From Paludifilum halophilum (GTDB lineage: Bacteria; Bacillota; Bacilli; Thermoactinomycetales; DSM-45169), in assembly GCF_002245355.1 (NCBI RefSeq), contig NZ_NOWF01000005.1:1-64000 (forward strand): 64,000 bases of DNA, read 5' to 3'. Made by a program: the position numbers and the translations under genes. The first letter of the stretch is position 1; every line of letters begins with the position of its first letter. The notes under the pieces were generated by a model, which was given only the letters and a program-made list of their open reading frames with translations, was not told the DNA's origin and did no database searches. This document shows, in pieces, positions 51,305 to 61,196 of the stretch.

Positions 51305-53686
51305 GTGGCAGATCAAAAAAGACCTTCTCAATCAAACGAACAAAAAAAGGGTCCTTCCGACACGAAAGATCCAAGAAATAAGCGCAGTCGTCTGGTGAGA
51401 GGACTTCTCTTTACGTCATTGGTTCTGATCACGCTTTTCTCAGTCGGTACAATGGCTTCGGTCGGTGCTGCAGCGGGTTACGTAGCTTCCCTTGTCAATG
51501 AAGAACCCGTGCGTCCGGAAGCAAAGCTGGAAGAGGCGATTACAAAATGGAGCCAGACCAGCTATGCCTACTTCCGGGATGAAGAGCTGATCGGACGGAT
51601 GCGCGCTGATGCAGACCGGAAAGTGATTCAGGCGGATAACGTCAGCCCCCATCTGGTCGATGCTCTGATCTCCACGGAGGATCGGGAATTCTACGAGCAC
51701 GACGGGATTGTTCCCCGTTCGATTCTTCGCGCCGCATTCCAGAAGGTGACCGGCAGTGAGGTTCAAACCGGGGGAAGCACAATCACCCAACAGTTGGTTA
51801 AACAGAGTATCCTGAAAAACAATGCACAAACCATGGAGCGCAAAGCCAAGGAAATTTTCCTGGCACAGCGCATGGAACGCTTTTTTTCCAAGGAAGAAAT
51901 TTTGAATGCGTATCTGAACAGCGTCTATTTCGGCAGAGGAGCCAGCGGAAGAAACATGTTAGGGGTTCAGGCCGCGGCACAAGGGATGTTCGGAGTGGAC
52001 GCCAAGGATCTCAACCTCGCCCAGTCTGCCTACATCGTAGGTATGGTGCAGCGTCCCAACGCCTATAATCCCTTTATGGGCAAAGAGGCGTTAAAACGCG
52101 GAGAAGAACGAATGAGGGACGTACTTAAAAATATGGTGGAGAACAAAAAGATCTCCAAAGACGAGTATAAAAAAGCCGCAAAGTTTGACATCAAAGGTTC
52201 TCTGGCCGAAAAGGGAGAAACCAATGCTTATCAAAAGTACCCCTACATTACGATGGCCTTGGAGGAAGAAGCGGCCAAAATCTTGATGAAAGAGGACGGT
52301 CTTGACGCAAAGAAACTGAGCGAAGAGGGTAAATATCGGGAGACCCTGAACAAATACCGCGGAGAGGTGCAAACCGGCGGATACCGGATTCATACGACTC
52401 TGGACAAGGATCTATACGAAGCGATGAATAAAGCGGCCCAAAATGATGCGCTGTATGCAGGTCCCATAACGTATACCGTCAACGGGCGCACGATTAAAAA
52501 CGCCAAAGAAGAGGTGGGGGCTACCCTGCTCGACACGAAAACCGGTGCCATGCTGGGCTTTGTGGGCGGCCGCGATTTTGAGGCGAATAATCGAAACCAC
52601 GCCCTGGATGCCAGGCGCCAGCCCGGATCCACGATCAAACCCTTGTTGGACTTCGGTCCGGGGATGGACAAAGGGGTGATTTCGCCGGATTCTGTGATTA
52701 TCGATGAACCGTTGCGCCACAGCGGCGGAGTGTATGAAAACTACACCCATCGGTATGATGGAGCGATGACCGCCCGGGAAGCCCTGAAGAAGTCGATAAA
52801 TATCCCGGCGATCAAGGTGCTTCGTAAGGTCGGCGTACAGAGGGGCCTGGACTATCTGCGTAAAATGAATTTTCCCGTCCATAAAAATGACGGTGAAGCA
52901 TCCGCCATCGGCGGCTTTACTTACGGCTTCGACGTACAGCGGGTAACGGCGGGGTACGCCTCCCTCGGCAACGAAGGGAAATTCAATGAACCTTACATGA
53001 TCGAAAAGATTACCGACGCTTCCGGAGAAACGGTCTACAAACACGAAAGCGATCCGGTGAAGGTTTATTCCCCCCAAGCCGCTTACTGGACTACGGATAT
53101 GCTCCGGGACGTGATCAAAAGCGGAACCGGCACCTATGTCGGGGCCCGGGTCCCCGGTTACGACTTGGCCGGTAAAACGGGGACGACCAATGGTACCAAA
53201 GATGTCTGGTTCATGGGATATACTCCGGATATCACCCTGGGAGTTTGGACCGGTTACGAATACGCCCATCGCCTCCCCAATGATAAACGGGCCAGGATCG
53301 TCTGGACGAAAATCTTCCAGGCCATTGATGAAACTGATCCGGAGCTGGCGTCGAAGAGCAGTAAATTCAAGTCCCAGCCCTCGGTGGGTTTCAAATGTTT
53401 CGAGTGCAAACGGGCCAAGAAAGAAGAAGAGAAGGAAAAGAAGAAGAAAAAAAAAGAGAAAAACCAGCCGGATCAGGGTGAATCTCCCGGTAACGGAAAT
53501 TCCGGCAATGATGATCCCGGTAACGAAAATCCGGGAGGCGGGAATCCGGGAGATGGGAATTCGGGCAACGATAACCCCGAATCCCCCGGTGAAGGGGATC
53601 CGGGGGACGATCCTCCCGGTGAAGGCGATCCGGATAACCCTGATGACGGGGCTGAAATCCAACCGACAGAGCCGGATGACGACTAA
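51305..53686 (+). CDS. ponA: Class A penicillin-binding protein (PBP1A-type)
   Basis: The 793-residue protein makes and cross-links peptidoglycan. A basic N-terminus and one membrane anchor (about 33-58) lead to a GT51 glycosyltransferase domain with catalytic Glu125 (ISTEDREFYEHDG) and QTGGSTITQQLVK. The transpeptidase has the active-site SxxK in PGSTIKPLL (Ser442, Lys445), the SxN in KKSINIPA and the KTG in AGKTGTTNGT. After about 690 comes a short CFEC/Lys-Glu tract and a Gly/Asn/Pro/Asp-rich low-complexity tail. GTG 51305 follows AGGAGGG. The symbol is by family; paralogues in other species exist. Confidence 0.93.
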   Translation: MADQKRPSQSNEQKKGPSDTKDPRNKRSRLVRGLLFTSLVLITLFSVGTMASVGAAAGYVASLVNEEPVRPEAKLEEAITKWSQTSYAYFRDEELIGRMRADADRKVIQADNVSPHLVDALISTEDREFYEHDGIVPRSILRAAFQKVTGSEVQTGGSTITQQLVKQSILKNNAQTMERKAKEIFLAQRMERFFSKEEILNAYLNSVYFGRGASGRNMLGVQAAAQGMFGVDAKDLNLAQSAYIVGMVQRPNAYNPFMGKEALKRGEERMRDVLKNMVENKKISKDEYKKAAKFDIKGSLAEKGETNAYQKYPYITMALEEEAAKILMKEDGLDAKKLSEEGKYRETLNKYRGEVQTGGYRIHTTLDKDLYEAMNKAAQNDALYAGPITYTVNGRTIKNAKEEVGATLLDTKTGAMLGFVGGRDFEANNRNHALDARRQPGSTIKPLLDFGPGMDKGVISPDSVIIDEPLRHSGGVYENYTHRYDGAMTAREALKKSINIPAIKVLRKVGVQRGLDYLRKMNFPVHKNDGEASAIGGFTYGFDVQRVTAGYASLGNEGKFNEPYMIEKITDASGETVYKHESDPVKVYSPQAAYWTTDMLRDVIKSGTGTYVGARVPGYDLAGKTGTTNGTKDVWFMGYTPDITLGVWTGYEYAHRLPNDKRARIVWTKIFQAIDETDPELASKSSKFKSQPSVGFKCFECKRAKKEEEKEKKKKKKEKNQPDQGESPGNGNSGNDDPGNENPGGGNPGDGNSGNDNPESPGEGDPGDDPPGEGDPDNPDDGAEIQPTEPDDD

Positions 53687-53716
53687 GGCAATGCGTCAGT
53701 CCGATGGAACTCATGT

Positions 53717-53796
53717 GATCGGGTCCGGTTTTCGAGGAAAAACCGGACCCGACTCTTTTTATTGAAAAACCCTTGTCCTTTTGACAAGGGTTTTTC
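53717..53796 (+). terminator. Tandem terminators after ponA
   Basis: Two hairpins lie in succession: GGGTCCGGTTTT/AAAACCGGACCC with TTTTTATT, and AAAACCCTTGTC/GACAAGGGTTTTT. Confidence 0.88.
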
Positions 53797-53900
53797 GGTG
53801 AAAAAAACAACCGAAGGAAATGGAGCCATCAGAAAGGAAACATGTCTCTTGTTGTCGAATATATGATCATTTCCTGATTTGTCATCAAATGGGGGATGAG

Positions 53901-56363
53901 ATGAGGAGGCCGTTATTTTGGGTGGCACTGGCTTGGGCGTCGGGAATCGGTCTCGGAGCGAAGGTTCCTTTGAGCGGATGGATATGGGGGCTTGCTGCAC
54001 TGATCTTTTTGCTGCTGGGAATCGTTTTTCACTATTATCGGGGCCGACTCCTTCTCTTGGGGTTGTGTTTGGCCGCTGTCGCCGCCGGAGCGGCCCAGTT
54101 TCAATGGGTGGATGAAGGGAACCGAACGGGGTTTCCTGCCGGCATGCCGGAAGATCAGGTGGTCACCCTGCGGGGAGAAGCGGCTGAACCTCCGGAAGTG
54201 GATGGGGACTCGGTTCAGTTCCCCGTCGATGTTTCTGCGCTGACGATCGGAGATCGATCGTTTTTTGTTTCGGAGGAAACAGTGGTTCTTCGGACGCGAC
54301 TACAGCAACCTTCGGAAAAAGAATACATCAGCCGGGTCCGTCGGGGGTGGCGGATTCAGGCGGAAGTCCGGCTGAAAGAGCCGGAGAAGGCGAGAAATCC
54401 AGGGGCCTTCAACTATCGGGAGTATTTGTCCCATCGGGGGATTTACTGGGTGGCGGATGCTGAATCCCTTCACCGGATCCGTTTTCTTCCCCGGGGAGAA
54501 GAGGGTTGGAGAAGTGGTATCGACCGTTTGCGTCAGTTTTTGGGAGAGAAGTTGGAAGCGGTTTACCCGGAACAGACCGCCGGTTTGATGAGGGGAATGC
54601 TTCTGGGGGAGCGGAGTCAGGTCCCCGCCTCGGTGGAACGGGCTTTCGAAGTGTTGGGACTGGTTCACCTGTTGGCGATCTCCGGCTTGCATGTCGGGGT
54701 TTTCGTCGGATGTCTGTACGCCGTATTAACGGGAGTGGGTGTGACCCGGGAAAAAACAGCAGGGACGATCATTCTCCTGTTGCCTTTATATGCGTTGTTG
54801 ACCGGAGCCGGGGCACCTGTCATCCGTGCTTCGATTATGGCCGGCCTGGGATTGACAGCCGTGATTCTCCGCCGTTGGAAGGACGGTCTCTCCTTTTGGG
54901 GAGCGGCGGGATTGGCGATGTTGTGGTGGAATCCCTATCGATTGTTTGAAGTGGGTTTTCAGCTTTCTTTTTTGGTTACAGGGGCTCTCTTGATCGCCGT
55001 GGCCCCGGTCAGCAGAGCCTTACCTTTTCCCTGGCGGCGGCTCAATCAGTTGATCGCTGTCACGGGAGTGGCTCAGGCGGCTTCGTTCCCCCTGTTGATT
55101 TATCATTTTAATGAATTTTCCTTCCTTTCCTGGGGGCTGAATGTGATCGTTGTACCCGTGGTTAGTTTGTTGGTTATTCCGTTATCCCTGGGGGCTTTGG
55201 GATTGGGGGTCGTTCATGAAGGGGCGGCTTGGTTGCCCGCCACCCTTTCCTCAACCCTCGTGAGGGGATTGTTGGACTTTCTGCGCCCTCTGGCCGCTCA
55301 GACCGGTTTTCACGGGGTTTGGCCGTCCCCATCCGGGTGGTGGCTGGCGGGTTACGGTTCCGTCGCTCTTTATATACTGTGGGTGTGGGCGGGAAGTGCG
55401 CAAACAGGACTTCGACACCGTCTTCTTTCTCTGTGTTTGATGATAGGGCTTCTCTTCTACGCCTATCACCCGGATATCGGCGGAAAGGAGGAACTTCGCG
55501 TCACCTTCCTCGACGTCGGTCAAGGGGACTGTACCGTGATTGAAACGCCCCGGGGAAAAGTGATCCTGGTGGACGGCGGCGGGACTCTTCCCTTTCCTAA
55601 GGAAGACTGGCAGAAAAAACGGGAGGAATACGATGTGGGGGAGAAAGTGGTCGTTCCTTTTTTAAAGAATCGGGGAATCCGACATATCGATGCCCTGGTG
55701 ATCACCCACGGGGATGCCGATCACATCGGCGGATTAAAAGCAGTGGCCGAGCGTTTTCCCGTGGATCGGGTGATTCGCAATTCGCTCTCTCCGAATACAT
55801 CGACGGAAAAGGAATTAATGCATCGCTTGTCCGATCGAGGAGCCGATTTCCATACTCCGGCTGTCAGCGGGAGCTGGGCCTTGGAACCGGGGGTTTCCCT
55901 GCGGTTTCTTCATCCCGCTCCGGCGGAAGAAGGGGAAAGGATCGCTCCCAACGACGCTTCCGTGGTTTTTCTTCTGACCGCCTACGGGCGACAGATCCTC
56001 ATGACAGGGGATATCGAGGAGGAGGCGGAAAAGAAGATTGTAAGGCGGTGGGACTTGCCCCGGATCGATCTGCTCAAGGCGGCTCACCATGGGAGCGATA
56101 CCTCTACCGGAGAGCCGTGGCTGGAGGAAATACGTCCCCGGAGTACCGTCATTTCCGTCGGTCGCGACAACCGTTTTGGCCACCCCGCCCCCGAGGTGCT
56201 GAAGCGGTTGCGAGAACACGGAACCCGCATCTTCCGTACCGACCGCCACGGTGCCGTCACCTTCCGCATCGAGCTGGACGGATGGAAGGTGGAGACGATG
56301 TTGGAGGGGGGCGAAACACGGTTATCCGCCCCAAAATTGATAGACTCCCATCGCGATCAGTAA
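53901..56363 (+). CDS. comEC: DNA-uptake channel ComEC/Rec2
   Basis: The 820-residue protein forms the transformation DNA channel. It has two to three N-terminal membrane segments with a DUF4131-type extracellular region, the ComEC competence core (LRGEAA ... MRGMLLGERSQVP, LLAISGLHVGVFVGCLYAVL, GAPVIRASIMAGL), several more membrane segments, and a metallo-beta-lactamase-like domain (LDVGQGDCTVIETPRG, ITHGDADHIGG, AAHHGSDTS). The start is ATG 53901 after GGGGGATGAG; the upstream frame is not used. It is separated from comEA by about 10 kb. The 3' end overlaps the convergent ytaF by 42 bp. Confidence 0.95.
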   Translation: MRRPLFWVALAWASGIGLGAKVPLSGWIWGLAALIFLLLGIVFHYYRGRLLLLGLCLAAVAAGAAQFQWVDEGNRTGFPAGMPEDQVVTLRGEAAEPPEVDGDSVQFPVDVSALTIGDRSFFVSEETVVLRTRLQQPSEKEYISRVRRGWRIQAEVRLKEPEKARNPGAFNYREYLSHRGIYWVADAESLHRIRFLPRGEEGWRSGIDRLRQFLGEKLEAVYPEQTAGLMRGMLLGERSQVPASVERAFEVLGLVHLLAISGLHVGVFVGCLYAVLTGVGVTREKTAGTIILLLPLYALLTGAGAPVIRASIMAGLGLTAVILRRWKDGLSFWGAAGLAMLWWNPYRLFEVGFQLSFLVTGALLIAVAPVSRALPFPWRRLNQLIAVTGVAQAASFPLLIYHFNEFSFLSWGLNVIVVPVVSLLVIPLSLGALGLGVVHEGAAWLPATLSSTLVRGLLDFLRPLAAQTGFHGVWPSPSGWWLAGYGSVALYILWVWAGSAQTGLRHRLLSLCLMIGLLFYAYHPDIGGKEELRVTFLDVGQGDCTVIETPRGKVILVDGGGTLPFPKEDWQKKREEYDVGEKVVVPFLKNRGIRHIDALVITHGDADHIGGLKAVAERFPVDRVIRNSLSPNTSTEKELMHRLSDRGADFHTPAVSGSWALEPGVSLRFLHPAPAEEGERIAPNDASVVFLLTAYGRQILMTGDIEEEAEKKIVRRWDLPRIDLLKAAHHGSDTSTGEPWLEEIRPRSTVISVGRDNRFGHPAPEVLKRLREHGTRIFRTDRHGAVTFRIELDGWKVETMLEGGETRLSAPKLIDSHRDQ

Positions 56364-56858
56364 ACAGGCGCCGACCGGGTGTATCCATTTTTGCCAAGTG
56401 GTATTGAAGTGTTGGCCGAAGTGACAACCGAGGTACAGGGTGCAACCGCTGGCCAGACCGATCAATAGGCCGAAGACGAGGGAGGAATAACCTAAAAATC
56501 CGCCACTCATTCCCATCCCCAAGTTATTGAGGGACAAACCGACAGCGAGAAACCACCATTCTTTTTCCATAAGAGCGTTGTAATAGGCGGTTTTAATGCC
56601 GGAGAAGGTCCAGGAGTGAAGACCGATCAGGATGAGAATCCCGCCGGCGATGCCTTTTTCCAAAAAAGCGGGAAGCCACTGTCTCATCCATTCGCTGCCT
56701 TCCACGGCCAAACCGGAGGAGATACCGCCGATAGCAGTGACGGCCCACAAGGCGGTGTAAGGGATCCGCCTGTTTTTCAATCCATAAACCAGGCCGACTC
56801 CGATATTGTCGACGTTGGCAGACAACGCGATCAAGAACAGGGGGATCAGACTCTCCAT
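56322..56858 (-). CDS. ytaF: Sporulation membrane protein YtaF (MntP-like)
   Basis: The 178-residue protein has six membrane segments and the family phrases LFLIALSANVDNIGVGLVYGLK and LAVGLSLNNLGMGMSGG, which hold the internal acidic repeats of MntP/YtaF transporters. A GTG at 56864 is an alternative start with GAGGGTGATC upstream; I use ATG 56858. YtaF is expressed in sporulating B. subtilis and related to manganese or other cation transporters; the ion is not known. It overlaps comEC tail-to-tail with no terminator between. Confidence 0.85.
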   Translation of the reverse strand: MESLIPLFLIALSANVDNIGVGLVYGLKNRRIPYTALWAVTAIGGISSGLAVEGSEWMRQWLPAFLEKGIAGGILILIGLHSWTFSGIKTAYYNALMEKEWWFLAVGLSLNNLGMGMSGGFLGYSSLVFGLLIGLASGCTLYLGCHFGQHFNTTWQKWIHPVGACLLIAMGVYQFWGG

Positions 56859-57077
56859 ATTCACCGGGATCACCCTCAGCTTTGAGATGATAGCAAAAAT
56901 ACGAGAAAACGGCGAAAGGCATCCAATTGAGATGCGACACATGATAATGTATGTCCATCGTCCGGTAACGAACCGTGATAAGATCCCAAATATATAAAAA
57001 CAGGCGGAAGCCAAAAAAACAGGACCGAAAAAATCGGTCCTGTTTGAAAATCTCCATGGGTTGAAAAGGATTCCGTT

Positions 57078-59312
57078 TTACTTCGATTGGGAAACGCGGA
57101 GGAATCCCCGAGTTCCTTTTTTGCCTTCTTTTTTCACTTCGATTTTCAAGCCTTGTTGAGGAAGGATTTTACCGATCGTTTCCCCTCCGGGATGGGAGTA
57201 ATCCCGGCTGTCGTCGAAAGTGGAAACTCCTTTCGCACCTGGAAAAGAGATGTTACCTTCCAAACCTTCGATGCGGATCGGAGAAGTCTTTTTCAATCCG
57301 AAGGCGGCATCCGCCATTTGGACTTTGGCCGAAGCCGGATGATCGGGATCGTTGTTCCAGTTGATCAGGTTCTGGTGGGAGTCGACGACGCCGACAAGTC
57401 CGTATCCGGGATGCGAACCGGTGTTATTGTCCAGGTAACGGCCGTCATAGTACCAGACGACCATCCCCTCGTCATAGACCAACTGGTCATTACCGTAGGA
57501 GGCGTGAGTCAATCCCCGATCCACACCGTTGTGAGTCCGCCACTCGACGAGGTAGTAGTTGGGGTACATTTTCCCTTGACCGTTAAACTGGGAAAAGCCG
57601 TCCAGTTCAAACTTCGGATCTCCTTCGGCATCGTCACGGAATACGGTTTGGCCATCGGCATCGACTGCGATGTTATCCACGTAGAATCCTTCCAGAGCGA
57701 GACCGGCATCCGTCGCATAATGGAACTGAATCTGCACGCTTTTACCGGTGAAATCGGAGAGGTCGATCGCATCTTGGACCCATTGTCCTTTAGTGTTGTC
57801 GTCGTACTTTTTGACGACCTTTTCTTCCTTTGTTTCCGGATCGACCACTTTGACGTAAAGATAATCGTATCCGGCTTCAATTTCTCTCCAGGAATCAAAG
57901 CGGAGAACGGCACTTTTTGCATCTGTCAGATCGATGACACCGGAGGTCATTTTGTTGTTCAAGTTGTTGCCCATGTCGGAAAAGTAAGCTTTCCCTCCAC
58001 TCTTTGGCTGGGTCGGGGGTTCTTTTTCAACGTTCGGCAGATTGATTTTTAAGGCTTTATTCGTCGGTTTGGGGCCGACTGCTTCATCCAGTTTGTAATT
58101 CTTTTTGAGGTCTTTCAAGTCGACTTCAGTCGGTTGAAGCCAGCTTCCGCCGAAGGTGGCTTGCAGGTACAGCTTGGACCATGGGTCGAAACCGACCGGT
58201 TCCGTCCCGCCGACTTTACCGGTCCAGCTCCCGCCGGCCATGACGGACCAGCGGCCGACAGGGGAGCCGAGTCCTTGATAGGTGGTGTCGTATAAGTCCG
58301 GCAGCCCGAGGTTGTGACCGTACTCATGGACGAATACCCCGGTTGCGCCGTCTTCGGGCTGAATCATGTAGTCATAGGCTTTCAGGTCGGTTCCCGGGAT
58401 GTTTACCGGCTCTTTCAAGGTCCAGCGATGAGACCAGATGGCATCTTCCCTGAGGTCTCCGCCTCCGGCTTCCTCGCCGGTACCGGAATGAATCAGCATG
58501 AGGTTGTCCAGCAGACCGTCAGGCTCCATGACATTGCCGTCACCGTCGAGATCATAGGGGTCCCGCTGATCGTACATGTCCTCTTTTCCTTGGATGGAAT
58601 CCCCCACCCGGTCCAACGTTTCCACAACCAACGCACGGGGGTTTCGATCGGAGTTGGAGGAATCATTTCCGCCATAGTAGGCGGCTTCATGTTTCGCTTC
58701 CATCCACGGGGTTACGGTTCCGTCGATGGACCAGCTTCCTCGGGATTGTTGTTGATACCATTGGTTCATCGTGGTCAGCTTCAATCCTTCGGGTGTTTGA
58801 TAAGTATTCTCGCCAAAGAGCATCTTTTCGTAATGCTCAGGGCTGAAGTCTTTCGTATACAGAAAGTCTTCCTGCGGCTCCAGCTGATTGTGTTTATAAT
58901 CGGGAAATTCGATTAATGCCATCACCAGATTGTCTTGATGGGAGTTGGACTTTGATTTCATCTTCTTTTTTCGCGCCTTTTCAGCCCCTTTCTTTTGCAC
59001 GCGGTCGAGGCCTTTTTTCGCTTTTTTCCCGGCTTGAGTCGAAGTGTCGATCTCGTGAGGGATATGCCGGTTTGTCACGTATTTTTGAACCGCTTGTTCC
59101 ACTTCTTCAGGTGAGGCATTCTTATCGATTTTCCCCTGTTGGATCAATGCTTTCGACAGTCGGTCGTAGTTAATGGTGGCCCAGTCGACGTGTTCCCCGC
59201 GGGCCGGCGTTGAATCCGCTTCCATTTCGGCGGAGACGGACGATGCTTCAGCCATCATCCCCAACGCGAGGGTAAAGGATAATACTCCGGCGGCTGTTTT
59301 CCCCAGTTTCAA
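57078..59312 (-). CDS. inhA: Immune inhibitor A-type metallopeptidase (M6)
   Basis: The 744-residue secreted protease has a signal peptide (VLSFTLALGMMAEASSVSA), a pro-region with a basic KKG-rich stretch, and the M6 catalytic zinc motif HEYGH (His329 onward) within FVHEYGHNLGLPDLYD, with the third ligand region beyond. A C-terminal beta domain (MAM/jelly-roll-like, about 480-600) follows. InhA proteases of the Bacillus cereus group degrade antimicrobial peptides and host proteins. The starting TTG at 59312 follows AAAGGATG. Family assignment is firm; the substrate in this organism is unknown. It is monocistronic. Confidence 0.93.
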   Translation of the reverse strand: MKLGKTAAGVLSFTLALGMMAEASSVSAEMEADSTPARGEHVDWATINYDRLSKALIQQGKIDKNASPEEVEQAVQKYVTNRHIPHEIDTSTQAGKKAKKGLDRVQKKGAEKARKKKMKSKSNSHQDNLVMALIEFPDYKHNQLEPQEDFLYTKDFSPEHYEKMLFGENTYQTPEGLKLTTMNQWYQQQSRGSWSIDGTVTPWMEAKHEAAYYGGNDSSNSDRNPRALVVETLDRVGDSIQGKEDMYDQRDPYDLDGDGNVMEPDGLLDNLMLIHSGTGEEAGGGDLREDAIWSHRWTLKEPVNIPGTDLKAYDYMIQPEDGATGVFVHEYGHNLGLPDLYDTTYQGLGSPVGRWSVMAGGSWTGKVGGTEPVGFDPWSKLYLQATFGGSWLQPTEVDLKDLKKNYKLDEAVGPKPTNKALKINLPNVEKEPPTQPKSGGKAYFSDMGNNLNNKMTSGVIDLTDAKSAVLRFDSWREIEAGYDYLYVKVVDPETKEEKVVKKYDDNTKGQWVQDAIDLSDFTGKSVQIQFHYATDAGLALEGFYVDNIAVDADGQTVFRDDAEGDPKFELDGFSQFNGQGKMYPNYYLVEWRTHNGVDRGLTHASYGNDQLVYDEGMVVWYYDGRYLDNNTGSHPGYGLVGVVDSHQNLINWNNDPDHPASAKVQMADAAFGLKKTSPIRIEGLEGNISFPGAKGVSTFDDSRDYSHPGGETIGKILPQQGLKIEVKKEGKKGTRGFLRVSQSK

Positions 59313-59650
59313 CTTGTTTCATCCTTTCCGGATCGATTATTCATTCCTTTTGGATGGAATAACTCTCTCCCGTTATTGGAGTCGGATTGAAAGTTTCAAG
59401 GATTCCATACCAAGAGAATAATGCCATTTTTCCGAACCTTTTACATATACCTTTCTATCCCCTCCTTACACCCGGGCAGATTCTCTCTTCTGCCGACAAG
59501 GGCGATATGAACATTTTATAAGAAAACGATGTCATAGGAAATAGTTTTGTGAAACCGTTTCGAATGGTTTGTTGAAATAAGGGACTGTAAGATCGATGGA
59601 GAGGTGGATGTCTGTTATGATGAAGAAAAATGGATGCGGGGGCGGAACAG

Positions 59651-60757
59651 ATGAACGACCGTAAAAAAGGCGCGTTACTGGGATTGGCTTGGGGGGATGT
59701 TCTGGGGTGTCCGGTGGAGACATGGCGGAAGCACGAAATCCGATCCGTGTATGGACTCTTTACCGACCTTCCCGATACATATCCGCTGTCTGTCATTCCG
59801 GAGAGAAAGAAGAGAAAGCTCCGTCCTCCAGGACTTCATTCCGATGATACGCAGCAGGCGTTGGCGTTGTTGCAGGTCTGCCTTTCTCATCGTGGTTGGA
59901 ACCGACTGGCATGGAAAGAGATGCTGGTACAGGGGTGGAAGAGAGAAGCCTGGCGCGGGGTGGGACGCAATTTTGTCCGGGCGGTTCAGCAGATGGCCAA
60001 GGGGCGGAAGGTGAAGGTGGCGGGCAGTCCCTCAGCGGGGATGGGAGCGGCTATGCGGGTCGGTCCGCTGGGGGCGCTATTTTGTAAACCGGAGGAGCAG
60101 GAGAGGTTGCTCCGGTCGGTGTTGGAGTCTTCCTTGGCTACGCATGCCGATGGCCGGGCGGCGATCTTCGCCGCGGTCGTGGCCGGGGCGGTGGCCGGAT
60201 TTGTTCGGGGAGAGTCGCGGGAGGAAAGTTTGAAATCCCTTCCCCGCTATGCGGAGGAGGCGGAAGCCTTCGTCACCCTCCTGAAACAGGAAGGGTGGAA
60301 GGTGGAGAATAGCACGATGCTCCTGTCCGGTCCGTTGCGGGAAGCGATCCAATGGGCGGACGAGCCGGTGGAGACGATGAGAGAAAACATCTCCAATCGG
60401 GCCCGCCCCCAGTTACAAAAAGGGTTTACCCGGGCTCATCCCAATCAGGGGTTCGTTCTTCTCGGCGGACTTCACGGTCTTCTGATGGCTCATCGAAGGG
60501 AGGCAGATCCCCGGGAAACGCTCCTATCCATCATTCGTGAAGGGTTTGATACCGATACCGTGGCTGCCATCGCCGGCACGGTTCTCGGGGCCCGTTTTGG
60601 AGTCGACTGGGTTCCGGACCATCGTTTGGTAGACAAGGAGCGAATCGGTGGGTACGCCGAGTCATTGTTCACCCGAGAGGTGCCGGAGACCATGGATACC
60701 TTCATCCGGCGAGAGCGGCAGCTTACCCGGGAGGCGTTGGAGTTTCAGGCGATTTGA
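59651..60757 (+). CDS. ADP-ribosylglycohydrolase-family protein (DraG-like)
   Basis: The 368-residue protein shows the metal-binding start GALLGLAWGDVLG, a SDDTQQALALLQVC region, GSPSAGMGAAMRVGPLG, and a VATHADGRA-like THADGRAAIFAAVVAG block, with a late GFDTDTVAAIAGTVLGARFG motif that holds the second metal-ligand set. These are features of dinitrogenase-reductase ADP-ribosyl-hydrolase and related hydrolases that remove ADP-ribose or cleave related bonds. ATG 59651 with GGGGGCGGAACAG upstream is used; an earlier ATG at 59630 is possible. The target is unknown. Confidence 0.88.
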   Translation: MNDRKKGALLGLAWGDVLGCPVETWRKHEIRSVYGLFTDLPDTYPLSVIPERKKRKLRPPGLHSDDTQQALALLQVCLSHRGWNRLAWKEMLVQGWKREAWRGVGRNFVRAVQQMAKGRKVKVAGSPSAGMGAAMRVGPLGALFCKPEEQERLLRSVLESSLATHADGRAAIFAAVVAGAVAGFVRGESREESLKSLPRYAEEAEAFVTLLKQEGWKVENSTMLLSGPLREAIQWADEPVETMRENISNRARPQLQKGFTRAHPNQGFVLLGGLHGLLMAHRREADPRETLLSIIREGFDTDTVAAIAGTVLGARFGVDWVPDHRLVDKERIGGYAESLFTREVPETMDTFIRRERQLTREALEFQAI

Positions 60758-60857
60758 TCATGAGAACGGCTAAGGTTCCCTATGATACAATGAACCGTGG
60801 AAGGGACCATTGTCTCATTTCAGGATTGTTGAATGAACTAATAATGGGCATCGATAG

Positions 60858-61100
60858 GGTGTCGTGTTCTAGCTAAGCGACCTTTGCCATCCTGCTTAAG
60901 CGGAGAAGCTGGAGGGAGGGCGTTTAGGGGCCATATTCTTCTTTGTGATCCTTCCGAATGGCTTTGCCCCTACTTGCTGGTAGCTTCGGAGCGGACAGAC
61001 TTTACTTCCCTTGCTGGATGGCATAGCGCGACCGGGAAGCGACCCCATGCGTGACTTGTGCGCTTTTGGGTACAACCGGAACGTGGTAGAACACGAGCTC
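60858..61100 (+). ncRNA. Candidate structured RNA of unknown class
   Basis: This gene-free stretch has nested complementary blocks read by eye. CGTGTTCTA (60863-60871) pairs with TAGAACACG (61087-61095), GCCATCC near 60886 with GGATGGC near 61016, GAAGCT near 60905 with AGCTTC near 60982, and TAGGGGC near 60925 with GCCCCTA near 60966. Together they suggest one long, branched hairpin of about 240 nt. It lacks reading frames and does not look like tmRNA, RNase P RNA or SRP RNA. It might be a 6S-like RNA. No promoter is convincing and no clear terminator is seen; it may be orientation-independent structure. Confidence 0.45.
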
Positions 61101-61146
61101 CCTGTCTAAAAATCGGGTTAAATCAACACGCGTCTCATCAAAAGAT

Positions 61147-61175
61147 TGCAACCAATTGGATGATCATGGCGTCTA
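61147..61175 (+). promoter_or_regulatory. ECF-type autoregulatory promoter
   Basis: TGCAACC at 61147-61153 and CGTCTA at 61170-61175, separated by 16 bp, lie immediately before the ECF sigma gene. A CAACC/CGTC pair at this spacing is the common form recognised by SigW/SigX-like ECF factors, so the sigma factor probably controls its own operon. Confidence 0.7.
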
Positions 61176-61196
61176 TATATAACAGGAGGGATGGGT

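Noticed and set aside
52412-53662. A 416-codon reverse-strand frame opposite ponA
   Set aside because: It is a codon-usage shadow; its repetitive IRVIRI/GIIIAGI-like segments come from the low-complexity tail of ponA.
60858-61100. tmRNA, RNase P RNA or SRP RNA
   Set aside because: None of their conserved cores (tmRNA tag and tRNA-like ends, RNase P P4 core, SRP GGAA-type loop) is visible.
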